Assembly: GCF_009363435.1 (NCBI RefSeq)
Contig: NZ_CP045354.1
Coordinates: 810,001-874,000 of the forward strand
DNA length: 64,000 nucleotides
Reading direction: 5' to 3'
Source: Labrenzia sp. THAF82
Lineage (GTDB): Bacteria > Pseudomonadota > Alphaproteobacteria > Rhizobiales > Stappiaceae
Both the position numbers and the translations under genes were made by a program. The notes below the pieces were generated by a model. It saw only the letters and a program-made list of their open reading frames with translations. It was not told where the DNA came from and did no database searches. How positions within the stretch are numbered: the stretch's first letter is position 1; each line of letters begins with the position of its first letter. Below, piece after piece: positions 37,526 through 45,292 of the stretch.

Positions 37526-37654
37526 ATGGAAAATGGCTCAAAGGAGGATGAAACAATCCACTTGACTTACAACAGCAGATTGGAACAAATAGAGAACATA
37601 CTGATGCTGAGTCGTCACTACTCCTTCAACGGCCCTAATCATTGGCCCGAATGA
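37526..37654 (+). CDS. Possible 42-residue small protein
   Basis: ATG 37526 with AGGA 7 nt upstream opens a 42-residue frame beginning MENGSKEDETIHLTYNSRL and ending FNGPNHWPE. Codon use (ATA, AGA, AAT) and base composition are unlike the neighbours. It ends 60 bp before a strong plus-strand terminator, which makes a transcript here likely, but the protein itself has no recognised family and could be chance. Confidence 0.2.
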   Translation: MENGSKEDETIHLTYNSRLEQIENILMLSRHYSFNGPNHWPE

Positions 37655-37761
37655 GAGAAATCTGATTTTGCATTGCGGATGATGAGGGCTGCCTCCCCTT
37701 CGATCCGCAGTTTAGTCCGGTCCCTGCACCCGCCGCCAATCGCAGGGGCCGGACAGTTTTT
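37590..37761 (+). ncRNA. Candidate small RNA ending in tandem terminators
   Basis: A TTGACT (37562-37567), 17-bp spacer and ACAAAT (37585-37590) could start a transcript near 37597. Downstream are a hairpin with arms TGCGGAT (37674-37680) and ATCCGCA (37703-37709) whose interior contains CCTCCCC, an anti-ribosome-site-like motif, and then a long terminator hairpin with a U-run. No protein gene on this strand explains the terminators. The 5' end is a guess. Confidence 0.3.
37715..37761 (+). terminator. Strong plus-strand terminator without a known gene
   Basis: GTCCGGTCCCTGC (37715-37727) pairs with GCAGGGGCCGGAC (37742-37754), 13 bp with one G-U, 14-nt loop, followed by AG and five T (37757-37761). 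The minus strand has no U-run, so the direction is plus. Confidence 0.75.
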
Positions 37762-37790
37762 AGGCACTATCGAGAACGTGCCTGTTTTCT
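37762..37790 (+). terminator. Second tandem plus-strand terminator
   Basis: AGGCAC (37762-37767) / GTGCCT (37778-37783), loop 10 nt, followed by GTTTTCTT. It adjoins the previous terminator, giving a tandem pair on the plus strand. Confidence 0.6.
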
Positions 37791-37849
37791 TCAGTTTCCC
37801 TTGCTTTCGATCGGACGTCGCAAATCAATCTGGTCAGTCACATGAGTGT

Positions 37850-37869
37850 TATCTACCTATTGATAGATA
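37850..37869 (+). promoter_or_regulatory. Operator copy 1 upstream of the SDR gene
   Basis: TATCTACCTATTGATAGATA, an imperfect palindrome ending 4 bp before the -35 box. It matches copy 2 (37909-37928) at 14 of 20 positions, including the TA and CTACC left half and TAGATA right half. The form suits a TetR-type dimer. Confidence 0.6.
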
Positions 37870-37873
37870 AGTG

Positions 37874-37902
37874 TTGACTTTGCCGGGTCGAGAGTTGATA
37901 CA
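37874..37902 (+). promoter_or_regulatory. Promoter of the SDR gene
   Basis: TTGACT (37874-37879), 17-bp spacer, GATACA (37897-37902). Start of transcription would be about 37908, at the edge of operator copy 2, so a bound repressor would block initiation. Confidence 0.55.
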
Positions 37903-37908
37903 TCTCTA

Positions 37909-37928
37909 TACCTACCAACTAGTAGATA
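37909..37928 (+). promoter_or_regulatory. Operator copy 2 upstream of the SDR gene
   Basis: TACCTACCAACTAGTAGATA, the second copy of the 20-bp element, 59 bp downstream of copy 1 centre to centre and just after the -10 box. Four bp before the AGGAG ribosome site of the SDR gene. Confidence 0.6.
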
Positions 37929-37944
37929 AATAGGAGTTGAAGCA

Positions 37945-38709
37945 GTGGCCCAGATCTTTGCAATCATTCAAGGCGGTTCATCCGGAATGGGATTGGCGAC
38001 CGCGAAAAGGCTTGCCGCGCGCGGCGTGACACCAGTTCTGGTCGGGCGGAATGCCGACAAACTTTCGACCGCAAAGGCGGATATCGAGGCGGAGCATTCC
38101 GTTGACGTGATGACCTGGCAGGCCGATGTCACAAATACGGACGAAGTGCAGTCGCTGGTCGGTAAAGTCGACGCACTTGAAGGCAACATTCGTTATCTGG
38201 TCAACGCGGCAGGTTATTTCAGTCCGAAACCCTACCTCGATCATACTGCCCAGGACTATGACCTCTACCACGACTACAATAGAGGCACCTTCCTGCTGAC
38301 CCAGGCCGTCGCCCGCAAAATGACCGCGACCGGATCGGGATCAATCGTCAACATCGGGTCCATGTGGGCGCATCAGGCAATCAAGGCAACGCCATCTTCG
38401 GCATACTCGATGGCCAAGGCAGGCCTGCATTCCATGACACAGCACCTGGCTATGGAACTCGGCGAAAAAGGTATTCGCGTAAATGCCGTCGCGCCTGCGG
38501 TGGTGGAAACACCTATCTATGGAGCGTTCATTCCGAAAGACGAGATCTCACAGACACTCAAGGGTTTTGATGCATTCCATCCCGTCGGCCGTATCGGTAC
38601 GGTTGAGGATGTGGCAGCGACGGTCGATTTTCTTCTTTCAGATGAAGCAAGCTGGGTGACTGGTGCAATCTGGGACGTGGATGGCGGTGTGATGGCCGGA
38701 CGAAACTAG
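37945..38709 (+). CDS. SDR family oxidoreductase
   Basis: 254 residues from GTG 37945, with AGGAG 8 nt upstream. The cofactor loop reads [12 protein letters not shown] (usual TGxxxGxG with Gln-Gly at the first positions); NAAGYF, catalytic Ser in NIGSMWAH and YSMAK follow, and the C-terminus [12 protein letters not shown] is standard. NAD(P)-dependent alcohol/ketone oxidoreductase; substrate unknown. Single gene behind a promoter flanked by two operator copies, suggesting tight induction by a small molecule. Confidence 0.92.
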   Translation: MAQIFAIIQGGSSGMGLATAKRLAARGVTPVLVGRNADKLSTAKADIEAEHSVDVMTWQADVTNTDEVQSLVGKVDALEGNIRYLVNAAGYFSPKPYLDHTAQDYDLYHDYNRGTFLLTQAVARKMTATGSGSIVNIGSMWAHQAIKATPSSAYSMAKAGLHSMTQHLAMELGEKGIRVNAVAPAVVETPIYGAFIPKDEISQTLKGFDAFHPVGRIGTVEDVAATVDFLLSDEASWVTGAIWDVDGGVMAGRN

Positions 38710-38727
38710 GTTCGTCAATTCATGGCA

Positions 38728-38757
38728 ACCGCACCGTCGAAGCATTGATGGTGCGGT
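38728..38757. terminator. Hairpin between convergent SDR and YchJ-like genes
   Basis: ACCGCACC (38728-38735) / GGTGCGGT (38750-38757), 8-bp stem and 14-nt loop, in a 53-bp convergent gap. No U-run on either strand; terminator role is inferred from position. Confidence 0.4.
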
Positions 38758-38762
38758 CGCAT

Positions 38763-39155
38763 TCAGATTGCCTCGACGTAGTACCAGCGTCCCGCCTTCT
38801 TGCGGAACCGGCTTAATTCCCGATGAGTGTTCAATTTGCCAGCAGCGAGGTAACTGGCTTCGAAAAGAACTGTGCCGTCCCGGTCTGTCTTGAGACCCTT
38901 TTCGATCTTCAGAACGTTCAAACCCGTCCAATGGTTCTCCGCCGCCCATCGCGCTGTGCCAACTTCATCGAATTCTGCCTGATACTTGGGCCAGTATGTC
39001 GTTTTCAGGTAGGCAATCTTGCCTTTCACATAGGCCGAGTAGCGTGAACGCATTAGCGCCTCGGCTGTCTCGGGCAGTGCATTTCCGTCAACATAAGGAC
39101 CGCAACATGCTTCATAACTGCAGTTGCTGCCGCACGGACAGATGTCATTGCTCAT
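38763..39155 (-). CDS. YchJ/UPF0225 family protein
   Basis: 130 residues from ATG 39155 (GGAG 8 nt upstream). The N-terminus ICPCGSNCSYEACCGPYVDG is a SEC-C-type zinc motif, followed by ALMRSRYSAYVKG and an NTF2-like domain with WTGLNVLKIEKG and FEASY. Family function unknown. Convergent with the SDR gene. Confidence 0.93.
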   Translation of the reverse strand: MSNDICPCGSNCSYEACCGPYVDGNALPETAEALMRSRYSAYVKGKIAYLKTTYWPKYQAEFDEVGTARWAAENHWTGLNVLKIEKGLKTDRDGTVLFEASYLAAGKLNTHRELSRFRKKAGRWYYVEAI

Positions 39156-39250
39156 GAAGGTCTCCGAATTCACCAGTCGGGCCTCTCTACCACTGGCTGC
39201 CGCGCATCGCTATGGTTCCAGACGACTGACCTGGAAACCCGGACGCGTTC

Positions 39251-40222
39251 ATGAGACTTGCGACATTCAATCTGGAATCATTTGGATCGGACAAATTTGA
39301 TCCAGAGGCACTGGCACCGAGGTTGAGAGCGCTAAAGCCGAAAATACTTGAGCTAGACGCTGACATTCTCTGCTTACAGGAGGTGAATGCGCAAAAAGTG
39401 AAAGGCAACAAGAAACGACAATTTCTGGCTCTGGATCAGCTTTTGCAAGGAACACCGTATGAGGCTTTCCACCGGGCAACGAGTGATCGTCCGTCCGGGA
39501 AAGGTCCGGGAGACAGGCACAATCTGGTGATCCTTTCCAGATATCCTGTTCGAGGGTATTCAAGTCTCTATCAATTGCATGCTCACCCGGCCCTCTGGCA
39601 ACCCAAAACTGCCGAGCCGCCCTACGAAAGCCCGCAAACGGTGCTTTTCGAGCGGCCTGTTCTCCAGGCGGAAATTGACGTAGGGGCGTCGACACCTCTT
39701 CATCTTTTCGCCGTCCATTTGCGTGCACCGATCGCCGCTATGATCCGCGGTGCTAAGAGAGCTGACCGATCATGGAAAAACATTGCTGCCTGGGCGGAAG
39801 GATATCAGTTGTCGGTTTTCAAGCAGACTGCGCAGGCACTCGAACTACGCCTCGCGGTGGAGGAGCTGCTTGATGACAATGAAGAAGCCCGGATCGTGCT
39901 TGCGGGAGACTTCAACGCGACCGGGGAAACCGGCACTTTGAGGTTGCTTCGCGCCGACCCTGATGACACCGGCTCACCCGATCTGGAAAAAAGGCGATTG
40001 TTCCAACTCGACCGCGCCCTACCTCCCGAACGCCGTCAAACGGTCATTCACAGAGGGCGTGGACAAGCGCTTGACCACATTCTGGCGAGTGCGGCCATGA
40101 CCGACTGTACAGTCGATTTCAAGGTGTTCAACTACGATCTGCTCGACGAGGTTTTCGATGCAGATGGCAGTGATTATGCAGGGTCTTATCACGCTGCCAT
40201 GCTGGCGGAATTTGCGCTCTGA
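39251..40222 (+). CDS. Endonuclease/exonuclease/phosphatase family protein
   Basis: 323 residues, no signal peptide. Fold markers: N-terminal MRLATFNLESFGSDKF (Asn ligand), DILCLQEVN (metal-binding Glu), VHLRAP, VLAGDFNATGET (Asp/Asn) and a C-terminal GRGQALDHILAS and YAGSYHAAM with the catalytic His. Mg2+-dependent phosphodiesterase of unknown substrate (DNA, RNA or phosphoester). Convergent with the cytochrome gene, 6 bp apart. Confidence 0.92.
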   Translation: MRLATFNLESFGSDKFDPEALAPRLRALKPKILELDADILCLQEVNAQKVKGNKKRQFLALDQLLQGTPYEAFHRATSDRPSGKGPGDRHNLVILSRYPVRGYSSLYQLHAHPALWQPKTAEPPYESPQTVLFERPVLQAEIDVGASTPLHLFAVHLRAPIAAMIRGAKRADRSWKNIAAWAEGYQLSVFKQTAQALELRLAVEELLDDNEEARIVLAGDFNATGETGTLRLLRADPDDTGSPDLEKRRLFQLDRALPPERRQTVIHRGRGQALDHILASAAMTDCTVDFKVFNYDLLDEVFDADGSDYAGSYHAAMLAEFAL

Positions 40223-40228
40223 GACAGC

Positions 40229-40594
40229 TTATGGCTGCAGTGAACTGATGTAGCGGGCAAGGTCGGCGATTTCCCGTGTCTGCAACGACATGTTGGGCAT
40301 TTTCGGGTGCGGATCGGCAAGAAATGTCGCGAGGGTTTCTTCGGTCCAACCCGGATCTCCGGCCATGTCGTAGAAGCTGGGAAGAGATACGCTGGAGGCG
40401 GTTTTCTGGTCTTCTGCGACGAGATGACAAGAGGAGCACCATTGCAGCGCAAGAGTCTTTCCAACAGAAGCGTCTGCTGCCTGCACAGTTGCTGTAGAAA
40501 CCGATAGTCCCAAAACAGCTGCCGCGAGGACGGGCAGAGCAAGACACGCCGTGCGATATGCGGTTGCCTGGTTGCGAACTGAATTGCCGGTCAT
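40229..40594 (-). CDS. Small class I cytochrome c
   Basis: 121 residues with a signal peptide (cleavage near TVQAADAS). One heme site WCSSCH and an axial Met in HPKMPNMSL; C-terminal helix EIADLARYISSLQ is typical. Periplasmic electron carrier; partner oxidase or dehydrogenase not evident nearby. Divergent from ggt. Confidence 0.93.
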   Translation of the reverse strand: MTGNSVRNQATAYRTACLALPVLAAAVLGLSVSTATVQAADASVGKTLALQWCSSCHLVAEDQKTASSVSLPSFYDMAGDPGWTEETLATFLADPHPKMPNMSLQTREIADLARYISSLQP

Positions 40595-40773
40595 GCACCC
40601 TCCTTGTTTTCGCCAGTGTTCATCTAAGGCGTCAACTGACGGATTGAGGATGGCCGCTAATCAACATAAACGCCTTGCGGTGGATCAATCCCTCAACCAC
40701 CGCGCGTTTTTGAATTGCTACTCGCGTTGTCCTCAGCCACAGTGGGTCCTTGTTCATTGTTTCGGAGGCGGCC

Positions 40774-42519
40774 ATGCGTGTGTGTTTCAAGTCATTTCTG
40801 TCGGTGTTCGGCGTTGCGTCAACACTCATCGCCTTGCCAGTGCAGCACGTTGCGGCACAGGAGACGCCGATCTATTCACTCACCGACCGCTTCCATTCCG
40901 TCACGGCGCAAAGCGGGATGGTTGCCAGTCAGGAAGCCGTCGCGACGCAAGTCGGCGTTGATATCCTGAAGCAAGGCGGAAATGCCGTCGATGCGGCAAT
41001 TGCAACGGGTTTTGCCCTTGCGGTGACGTTGCCGCGCGCGGGGAATCTGGGCGGTGGAGGTTTCATGATGATCCACATGTCCGCCAGCGATGAAACCAAA
41101 GCACTGGACTATCGGGAAAAGGCACCGGCTGCCGCGTTCAAGGACATGTTTCTTGGCGATGACGGCGAGCCGGACAAGGACAAGTCGAGGTATTCCGGTC
41201 TTGCAGTTGGAGTGCCCGGGACGGTTGCCGGATTTGCCGAAGCCTTTGACAAACATGGCAGCGGCAACCTCAGCTGGGCTGATCTTGTGGCACCAGCCAT
41301 CAAGCTTGCAGACGAAGGCATCACGGTAACTCCAAGCCTTTCGGGCGCTCTCGCGGCAAGGGTTGAGCGTTTGACGAAGGACCCTGCAACGGCTGAGATT
41401 TTCTACAAGGCCGGTGGTGTGCCTTATTTGCCGGGTGAAACTCTGGTCCAGAGCGATTTGGCCAACACCTTGCGGACGATCGCCGACAAGGGAGCTGAAG
41501 GGTTTTACAAAGGTGAAACCGCCGAACGGATTGCGGCAAAGGTTCAACAGGCGGGCGGCGGCATGACCGTTGATGATCTCGCCGGTTACGAACCGGTCTG
41601 GCGCGACGCGGTCACCGGCACCTATCGGGGATACGAGGTTGCGTCCATGCCGCCACCATCGTCTGGCGGTGTTCATATTGTTGAGATCCTTAATATGCTC
41701 GAAGCCTTCCCTATCGCGGAGTTCGGTCCGAATTCGGCCGATACGATCCACGTCATGGCAGAAGCCATGCGGCGGGCTTATGCTGACCGGTCGAAGTATC
41801 TGGGCGATCCCGACTATGTGGATGTTCCGGTCAAAGGACTGACGTCACCTGCTTATGCGGCCGAACTTGTCAAAACAATCGATCTGGAAGTGGCGACACC
41901 CTCTGAGCAGATCAAGCCTGCGGATCCGCTTCCTTACGAGAGCAACGAAACCACGCATTTTTCAGTTGTCGACAAGGACGGTAACGCGGTTTCCAACACC
42001 TATACGCTCAACTTTTCCTACGGCGTGGGGATGACGGCCGATGGGACAGGTGTGCTGCTTAACAACGAGCTCGATGATTTTTCGGCAAAGCCGGGCGTTC
42101 CAAACGCCTATGGATTGATTGGTGGCACCGCCAACGCTGTTGAAGGCGGCAAGCGCCCCTTGTCGTCAATGAGCCCGACACTGGTGTTCAAGGATGGGAC
42201 GTTTTTTCTGGCGACGGGCTCACCCGGAGGGAGCCGCATCATCACGACCACTCTTCAGATCATCATGAACATCGTCGATCACAAGATGAGCATTGCTGAA
42301 GCAACTGCCGCCCCTCGTGTTCACAATCAATGGCTGCCGGATGAGATCAGGATCGAGGAAGGCCTGTCGCCGGACACGATCAAGCTGCTTGAAGCCAAGG
42401 GGCACAAAGTGGAGGTCAAGAATGCGATGGGCTCGACCCAGTCGATCATGAAGGTGGGCGATGTTCTTGCCGGAGCATCCGATCCGAGGCGCCCCGGCGC
42501 CTTGACGGCCGGCTATTGA
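40774..42519 (+). CDS. ggt: Gamma-glutamyltransferase
   Basis: 581 residues from ATG 40774, with GGAGG 5 nt upstream. Signal peptide ending near QHVAAQ. Large-subunit blocks GMVASQEAVATQVGVDILKQGGNAVDAA and GNLGGGGFMMIH; autoprocessing nucleophile Thr in ETTHFSVVDKDGNAVSNTYT; small-subunit LLNNELDDF and PLSSMSPTLVFKDG and GSPGGSRIITT. Periplasmic heterodimer that cleaves glutathione and gamma-glutamyl compounds. Overlaps the convergent downstream gene by 7 bp. Confidence 0.97.
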   Translation: MRVCFKSFLSVFGVASTLIALPVQHVAAQETPIYSLTDRFHSVTAQSGMVASQEAVATQVGVDILKQGGNAVDAAIATGFALAVTLPRAGNLGGGGFMMIHMSASDETKALDYREKAPAAAFKDMFLGDDGEPDKDKSRYSGLAVGVPGTVAGFAEAFDKHGSGNLSWADLVAPAIKLADEGITVTPSLSGALAARVERLTKDPATAEIFYKAGGVPYLPGETLVQSDLANTLRTIADKGAEGFYKGETAERIAAKVQQAGGGMTVDDLAGYEPVWRDAVTGTYRGYEVASMPPPSSGGVHIVEILNMLEAFPIAEFGPNSADTIHVMAEAMRRAYADRSKYLGDPDYVDVPVKGLTSPAYAAELVKTIDLEVATPSEQIKPADPLPYESNETTHFSVVDKDGNAVSNTYTLNFSYGVGMTADGTGVLLNNELDDFSAKPGVPNAYGLIGGTANAVEGGKRPLSSMSPTLVFKDGTFFLATGSPGGSRIITTTLQIIMNIVDHKMSIAEATAAPRVHNQWLPDEIRIEEGLSPDTIKLLEAKGHKVEVKNAMGSTQSIMKVGDVLAGASDPRRPGALTAGY

Positions 42520-43022
42520 GCCTTTGGCGGGAAGTGACGGTTGATCGCGCTCTTGCTGTCGAGGTCGCGAAGATGCTGGAAGAAACTTTCCGCCGACACG
42601 GCCAGGAACGACATCAAGAGAACACCGATATAGGTTGAGTGCTCGAGCAGTTCTGCCCGGTCACCAACCACAACGTCGAAGATCGTGAAGCCAAGGAACA
42701 CTACGATTGAGACCGTGATGGCAAGGTCCGTGCGATAGGCCACGCCGGGTTTTCCCTGAACCAGTCTGACACCGGCCACCACAAAAAACGCGGCAGCAGC
42801 AAATTCGACCACGCCGGCAAAGATCAGTGTCGCCTGGATGAACGCGGGGTCGAGCGAAAGCCTGTCAAAATACATGGTGAACTTTTCAACCCGATGATTT
42901 CCCCACCAGCGCAGCAAGCCGATGTCCTGACGGGCGAAGAACTTGTCGAGCCCGTTCAGCAGCCAAAAACTGAACCAGAATATGATTACAACGGCGGTTA
43001 TGGGCTGACGGAGCGCGTGCAT
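42513..43022 (-). CDS. Unknown four-helix membrane protein
   Basis: 169 residues with about four membrane helices; start ATG 43022. The first helix is followed by a DKFFARQ segment and a WWGNHRVEKFTMYFDRL loop, which recalls DoxX-like proteins, but I do not recognise the family with certainty. Its 3' end overlaps ggt by 7 bp on the opposite strand. The TetR gene lies 129 bp upstream on the same strand. Confidence 0.8.
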   Translation of the reverse strand: MHALRQPITAVVIIFWFSFWLLNGLDKFFARQDIGLLRWWGNHRVEKFTMYFDRLSLDPAFIQATLIFAGVVEFAAAAFFVVAGVRLVQGKPGVAYRTDLAITVSIVVFLGFTIFDVVVGDRAELLEHSTYIGVLLMSFLAVSAESFFQHLRDLDSKSAINRHFPPKAQ

Positions 43023-43151
43023 GTCGGTAACCTGATCATCTCGATTTGAAGATGCAGATTGATTAGCGTCAGGTCCTTGCCATTCAGTTACATTCGGCAG
43101 GCGGGAAGCGTGTCACGTTCGAACCTGGTTAATTAAAGGTGAAGCGCGACT

Positions 43152-43721
43152 TCACTCTTTCGTGTTCTTGTCGACCGCATATTCGTTTGAGACAAGCTTT
43201 GCGAATTTCCGGTCTAGCGCCATGCGGTCCTGCGCCGGCATGTCGGGCCAGACGATCTGAGCGCCGACAAAGGCCGCATACTCGATCTGAGCGATCTGCA
43301 TTGCTTCTTCATCTGGCAGACCGCGGTCACGGTAAAGGTCGGCGACGAAATCGGTTCTCAGCTTGTCGACTTCCTGCAGCACTTCGCGTGTTGCACTGTT
43401 CGACTGAGCGAACTGACGAACTTTTCGTTCCAGCTCATGATCCAGATGATTGGCAAGGTGAGACAGTTTCTGGCGCCTGTCTTTGACTGCCGGGCCAAGT
43501 GTTTTGTCGGCGACATCCAGCGTGTGCTGCTGCTTCCATGCCTGCATCATTTCCAGGATGAAGACACCATGGTCCTGGAAGTGATGGTAAAACGAACCGC
43601 GTGTACGCTCGGCAGCGCTGCAAAGGGCCTCCACGGTCAGTCCGGCAGGACCATCCGATTTCAACTGGGACAGTCCCAGCGACAGCCAGTCGGATTTTCC
43701 GAAACGCTTGCGCTTAGTCAT
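43152..43721 (-). CDS. TetR/AcrR family regulator
   Basis: 189 residues. Helix-turn-helix at about residues 8-55: GLTVEALCSAAERTRGSFYHHFQDHGVFILEMM, the normal TetR pattern. The C-terminal ligand domain is divergent. It lies 121 bp downstream of a small membrane-protein gene on the same strand, whose promoter region carries a perfect 7-bp-arm palindrome that could be its operator. Target unproven. Confidence 0.92.
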   Translation of the reverse strand: MTKRKRFGKSDWLSLGLSQLKSDGPAGLTVEALCSAAERTRGSFYHHFQDHGVFILEMMQAWKQQHTLDVADKTLGPAVKDRRQKLSHLANHLDHELERKVRQFAQSNSATREVLQEVDKLRTDFVADLYRDRGLPDEEAMQIAQIEYAAFVGAQIVWPDMPAQDRMALDRKFAKLVSNEYAVDKNTKE

Positions 43722-43842
43722 CCTGCCTGGCTGCTCTTTCCATGTCTCGTCAATCCTGCCAGAGCTCCGATCCTTGGCTTTCGATTTTGCCGCGCACTGG
43801 ATTTTCCAAGGTTATGCCGCACCTGATGTCCTCGGAGCCCGC

Positions 43843-44217
43843 CTAAAGTCCGACCGAACCGAGAGCCCCTAGAATGAGTATCGGCAGGAACAGCCAGCCT
43901 TGCGGCATATCCTTGTATTTCTGCTTCTTAATCGGAGGAACTGCAAGGCCGAGAAGAAAGAATGAAGCTGTAAGGGCTGTTGCCACCCAAGCCAACTCCA
44001 GGCTTTGGGGCCGGAAACCAGCAACAACAAACAAAACTGAAAGCATGGCAAGTACGATCGTGACGATGTGCCAGCAGAAATAGGTCACGTATTTCGGAAC
44101 CGGATGCAGATCCTGAGCTTTCAGAAGCGGAACGGCGATGGCGCGTCCGCCGGCAAATGTGTGAAGCAGACAGACCAGCAATGAGAGGAAGCTGGCGAAA
44201 AGCAGAAGAGAATTCAT
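43843..44217 (-). CDS. Small four-helix membrane protein
   Basis: 124 residues from ATG 44217 (GGAGGTG 4 nt upstream); a longer frame upstream has no support. Four hydrophobic helices with FAGGRAIAVPLL, KYVTYFCWHIVTIVLAML and GLAVPPIKKQKYKDMPQGWLFLP. Family not recognised with certainty. Possibly an operon with the TetR gene; a 19-bp palindrome lies 20 bp upstream. Confidence 0.8.
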   Translation of the reverse strand: MNSLLLFASFLSLLVCLLHTFAGGRAIAVPLLKAQDLHPVPKYVTYFCWHIVTIVLAMLSVLFVVAGFRPQSLELAWVATALTASFFLLGLAVPPIKKQKYKDMPQGWLFLPILILGALGSVGL

Positions 44218-44236
44218 GGGCACCTCCATACAAACC

Positions 44237-44255
44237 ATAACATTTGGTATGTTAT
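44237..44255 (-). promoter_or_regulatory. Perfect palindrome upstream of a membrane-protein gene
   Basis: ATAACAT-TTGGT-ATGTTAT: perfect 7-bp arms, 5-bp spacer, 20 bp upstream of the start codon at 44217. Size and form fit a TetR-family operator, and the TetR gene is the next gene on the strand. Confidence 0.6.
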
Positions 44256-44356
44256 TCTGCCTTTGAGAATGCTGCCAATGTGGCGTCCGGTCACAGGCAG
44301 CAGGACACATTTTTTTGCTTAACGTGATTGTGCGTTTGACACCTGCAAAATCCAAT

Positions 44357-44381
44357 GATAGCGCTATCCAAAGCGCTTTGG
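44357..44381 (+). promoter_or_regulatory. Abutting LacI-type palindromes upstream of ThuA gene
   Basis: GATAGCGCTATC (44357-44368) and CCAAAGCGCTTTGG (44368-44381), both perfect, share one base. The central AGCGCT/AGCGCTT core is the LacI-family hallmark. A TTGACA (44336-44341) lies upstream, so the palindromes cover the -10 region. No LacI gene in the window. Confidence 0.6.
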
Positions 44382-44440
44382 AATTTGTCGATTGCCGAAG
44401 CCTACGTATCCAAAACACCGCACATAATCGGGAGGGTCAA

Positions 44441-45226
44441 ATGCCGATCAGAACCGTAGTCTGGGGCGAAAACGTCCACGAACAGCACAACCAAATCGTC
44501 GCGGACACCTACCCGAAAGGTATGCATGAGTGCATTGCGGAGGCTTTGAACGAAGACCCCGATATCAACGCCACAACAGCAACACTTCAGGATCCTGAGC
44601 ATGGCTTGACTGAAGAACGGTTGCGCGAAACCGATGTTCTGTTGTGGTGGGGTCATGCTGCCCATGGCGACGTTTCCGACGAGGTTGTCGACCGGGTTTG
44701 CGATGCGGTTTGGTCTGGCATGGGCATGTTGTTTCTCCATTCCGCTCATTTCGCCAAACCGTTCAAGCGGCTGATGGGAGGACCTTGCAATCTGACCTGG
44801 CGCGAGGCCGGTGAACGCGAGCGGCTTTGGGTTACCAGCCGCAATCACCCGATCACCAAAGGTCTGCCGGACAGCTTCGAGCTGGAAATGGAAGAAATGT
44901 ATGGCGAGCCGTTCGGTGTGCCAGAACCGCTGGAAACGGTTTTCATCAGCTGGTTCCAGGGCGGCGAAGTGTTCCGGTCGGGCCTGACCTACAAACGCGG
45001 TGCGGGCAGCATCTTCTATTTTAGGCCGGGGCACGAAACCTACCCGACCTATTACAACGACCACGTTCGTCAGGTGTTGAAGAACGGTGTCAAGTGGGCC
45101 TTCAACCCAATGGCCCGGCTGGCCGACCCGAATGCAGCTCCGAATGTGCCGGTCGATGCGGCGCCGGAAAAAATCGAGGAACGGGGACCGAAACTTCACG
45201 CCGAAGGCGAAGAAGGGTATCGCTAG
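44441..45226 (+). CDS. ThuA-like protein
   Basis: 261 residues from ATG 44441; upstream frame covers the operators and is rejected. VVWGENVHEQHN, DVLLWWGHAAHGDVSDEVVDRV, LHSAHFAKPFKRLMG and RNHPITKGLP match the ThuA/trehalose-utilisation family (class I glutamine-amidotransferase-like fold). In rhizobia ThuA works with ThuB, a Gfo/Idh dehydrogenase, on disaccharides to 3-keto sugars. Here a Gfo/Idh gene follows by 66 bp, but the ABC transporter thuEFGK is absent from the window. Confidence 0.92.
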   Translation: MPIRTVVWGENVHEQHNQIVADTYPKGMHECIAEALNEDPDINATTATLQDPEHGLTEERLRETDVLLWWGHAAHGDVSDEVVDRVCDAVWSGMGMLFLHSAHFAKPFKRLMGGPCNLTWREAGERERLWVTSRNHPITKGLPDSFELEMEEMYGEPFGVPEPLETVFISWFQGGEVFRSGLTYKRGAGSIFYFRPGHETYPTYYNDHVRQVLKNGVKWAFNPMARLADPNAAPNVPVDAAPEKIEERGPKLHAEGEEGYR

Positions 45227-45292
45227 TATTCTTTCCTTTTCAAAACCGCAGGTGTGGCCGTGTGTTCGGCATTCCTGCGGACGGAGTATTTC

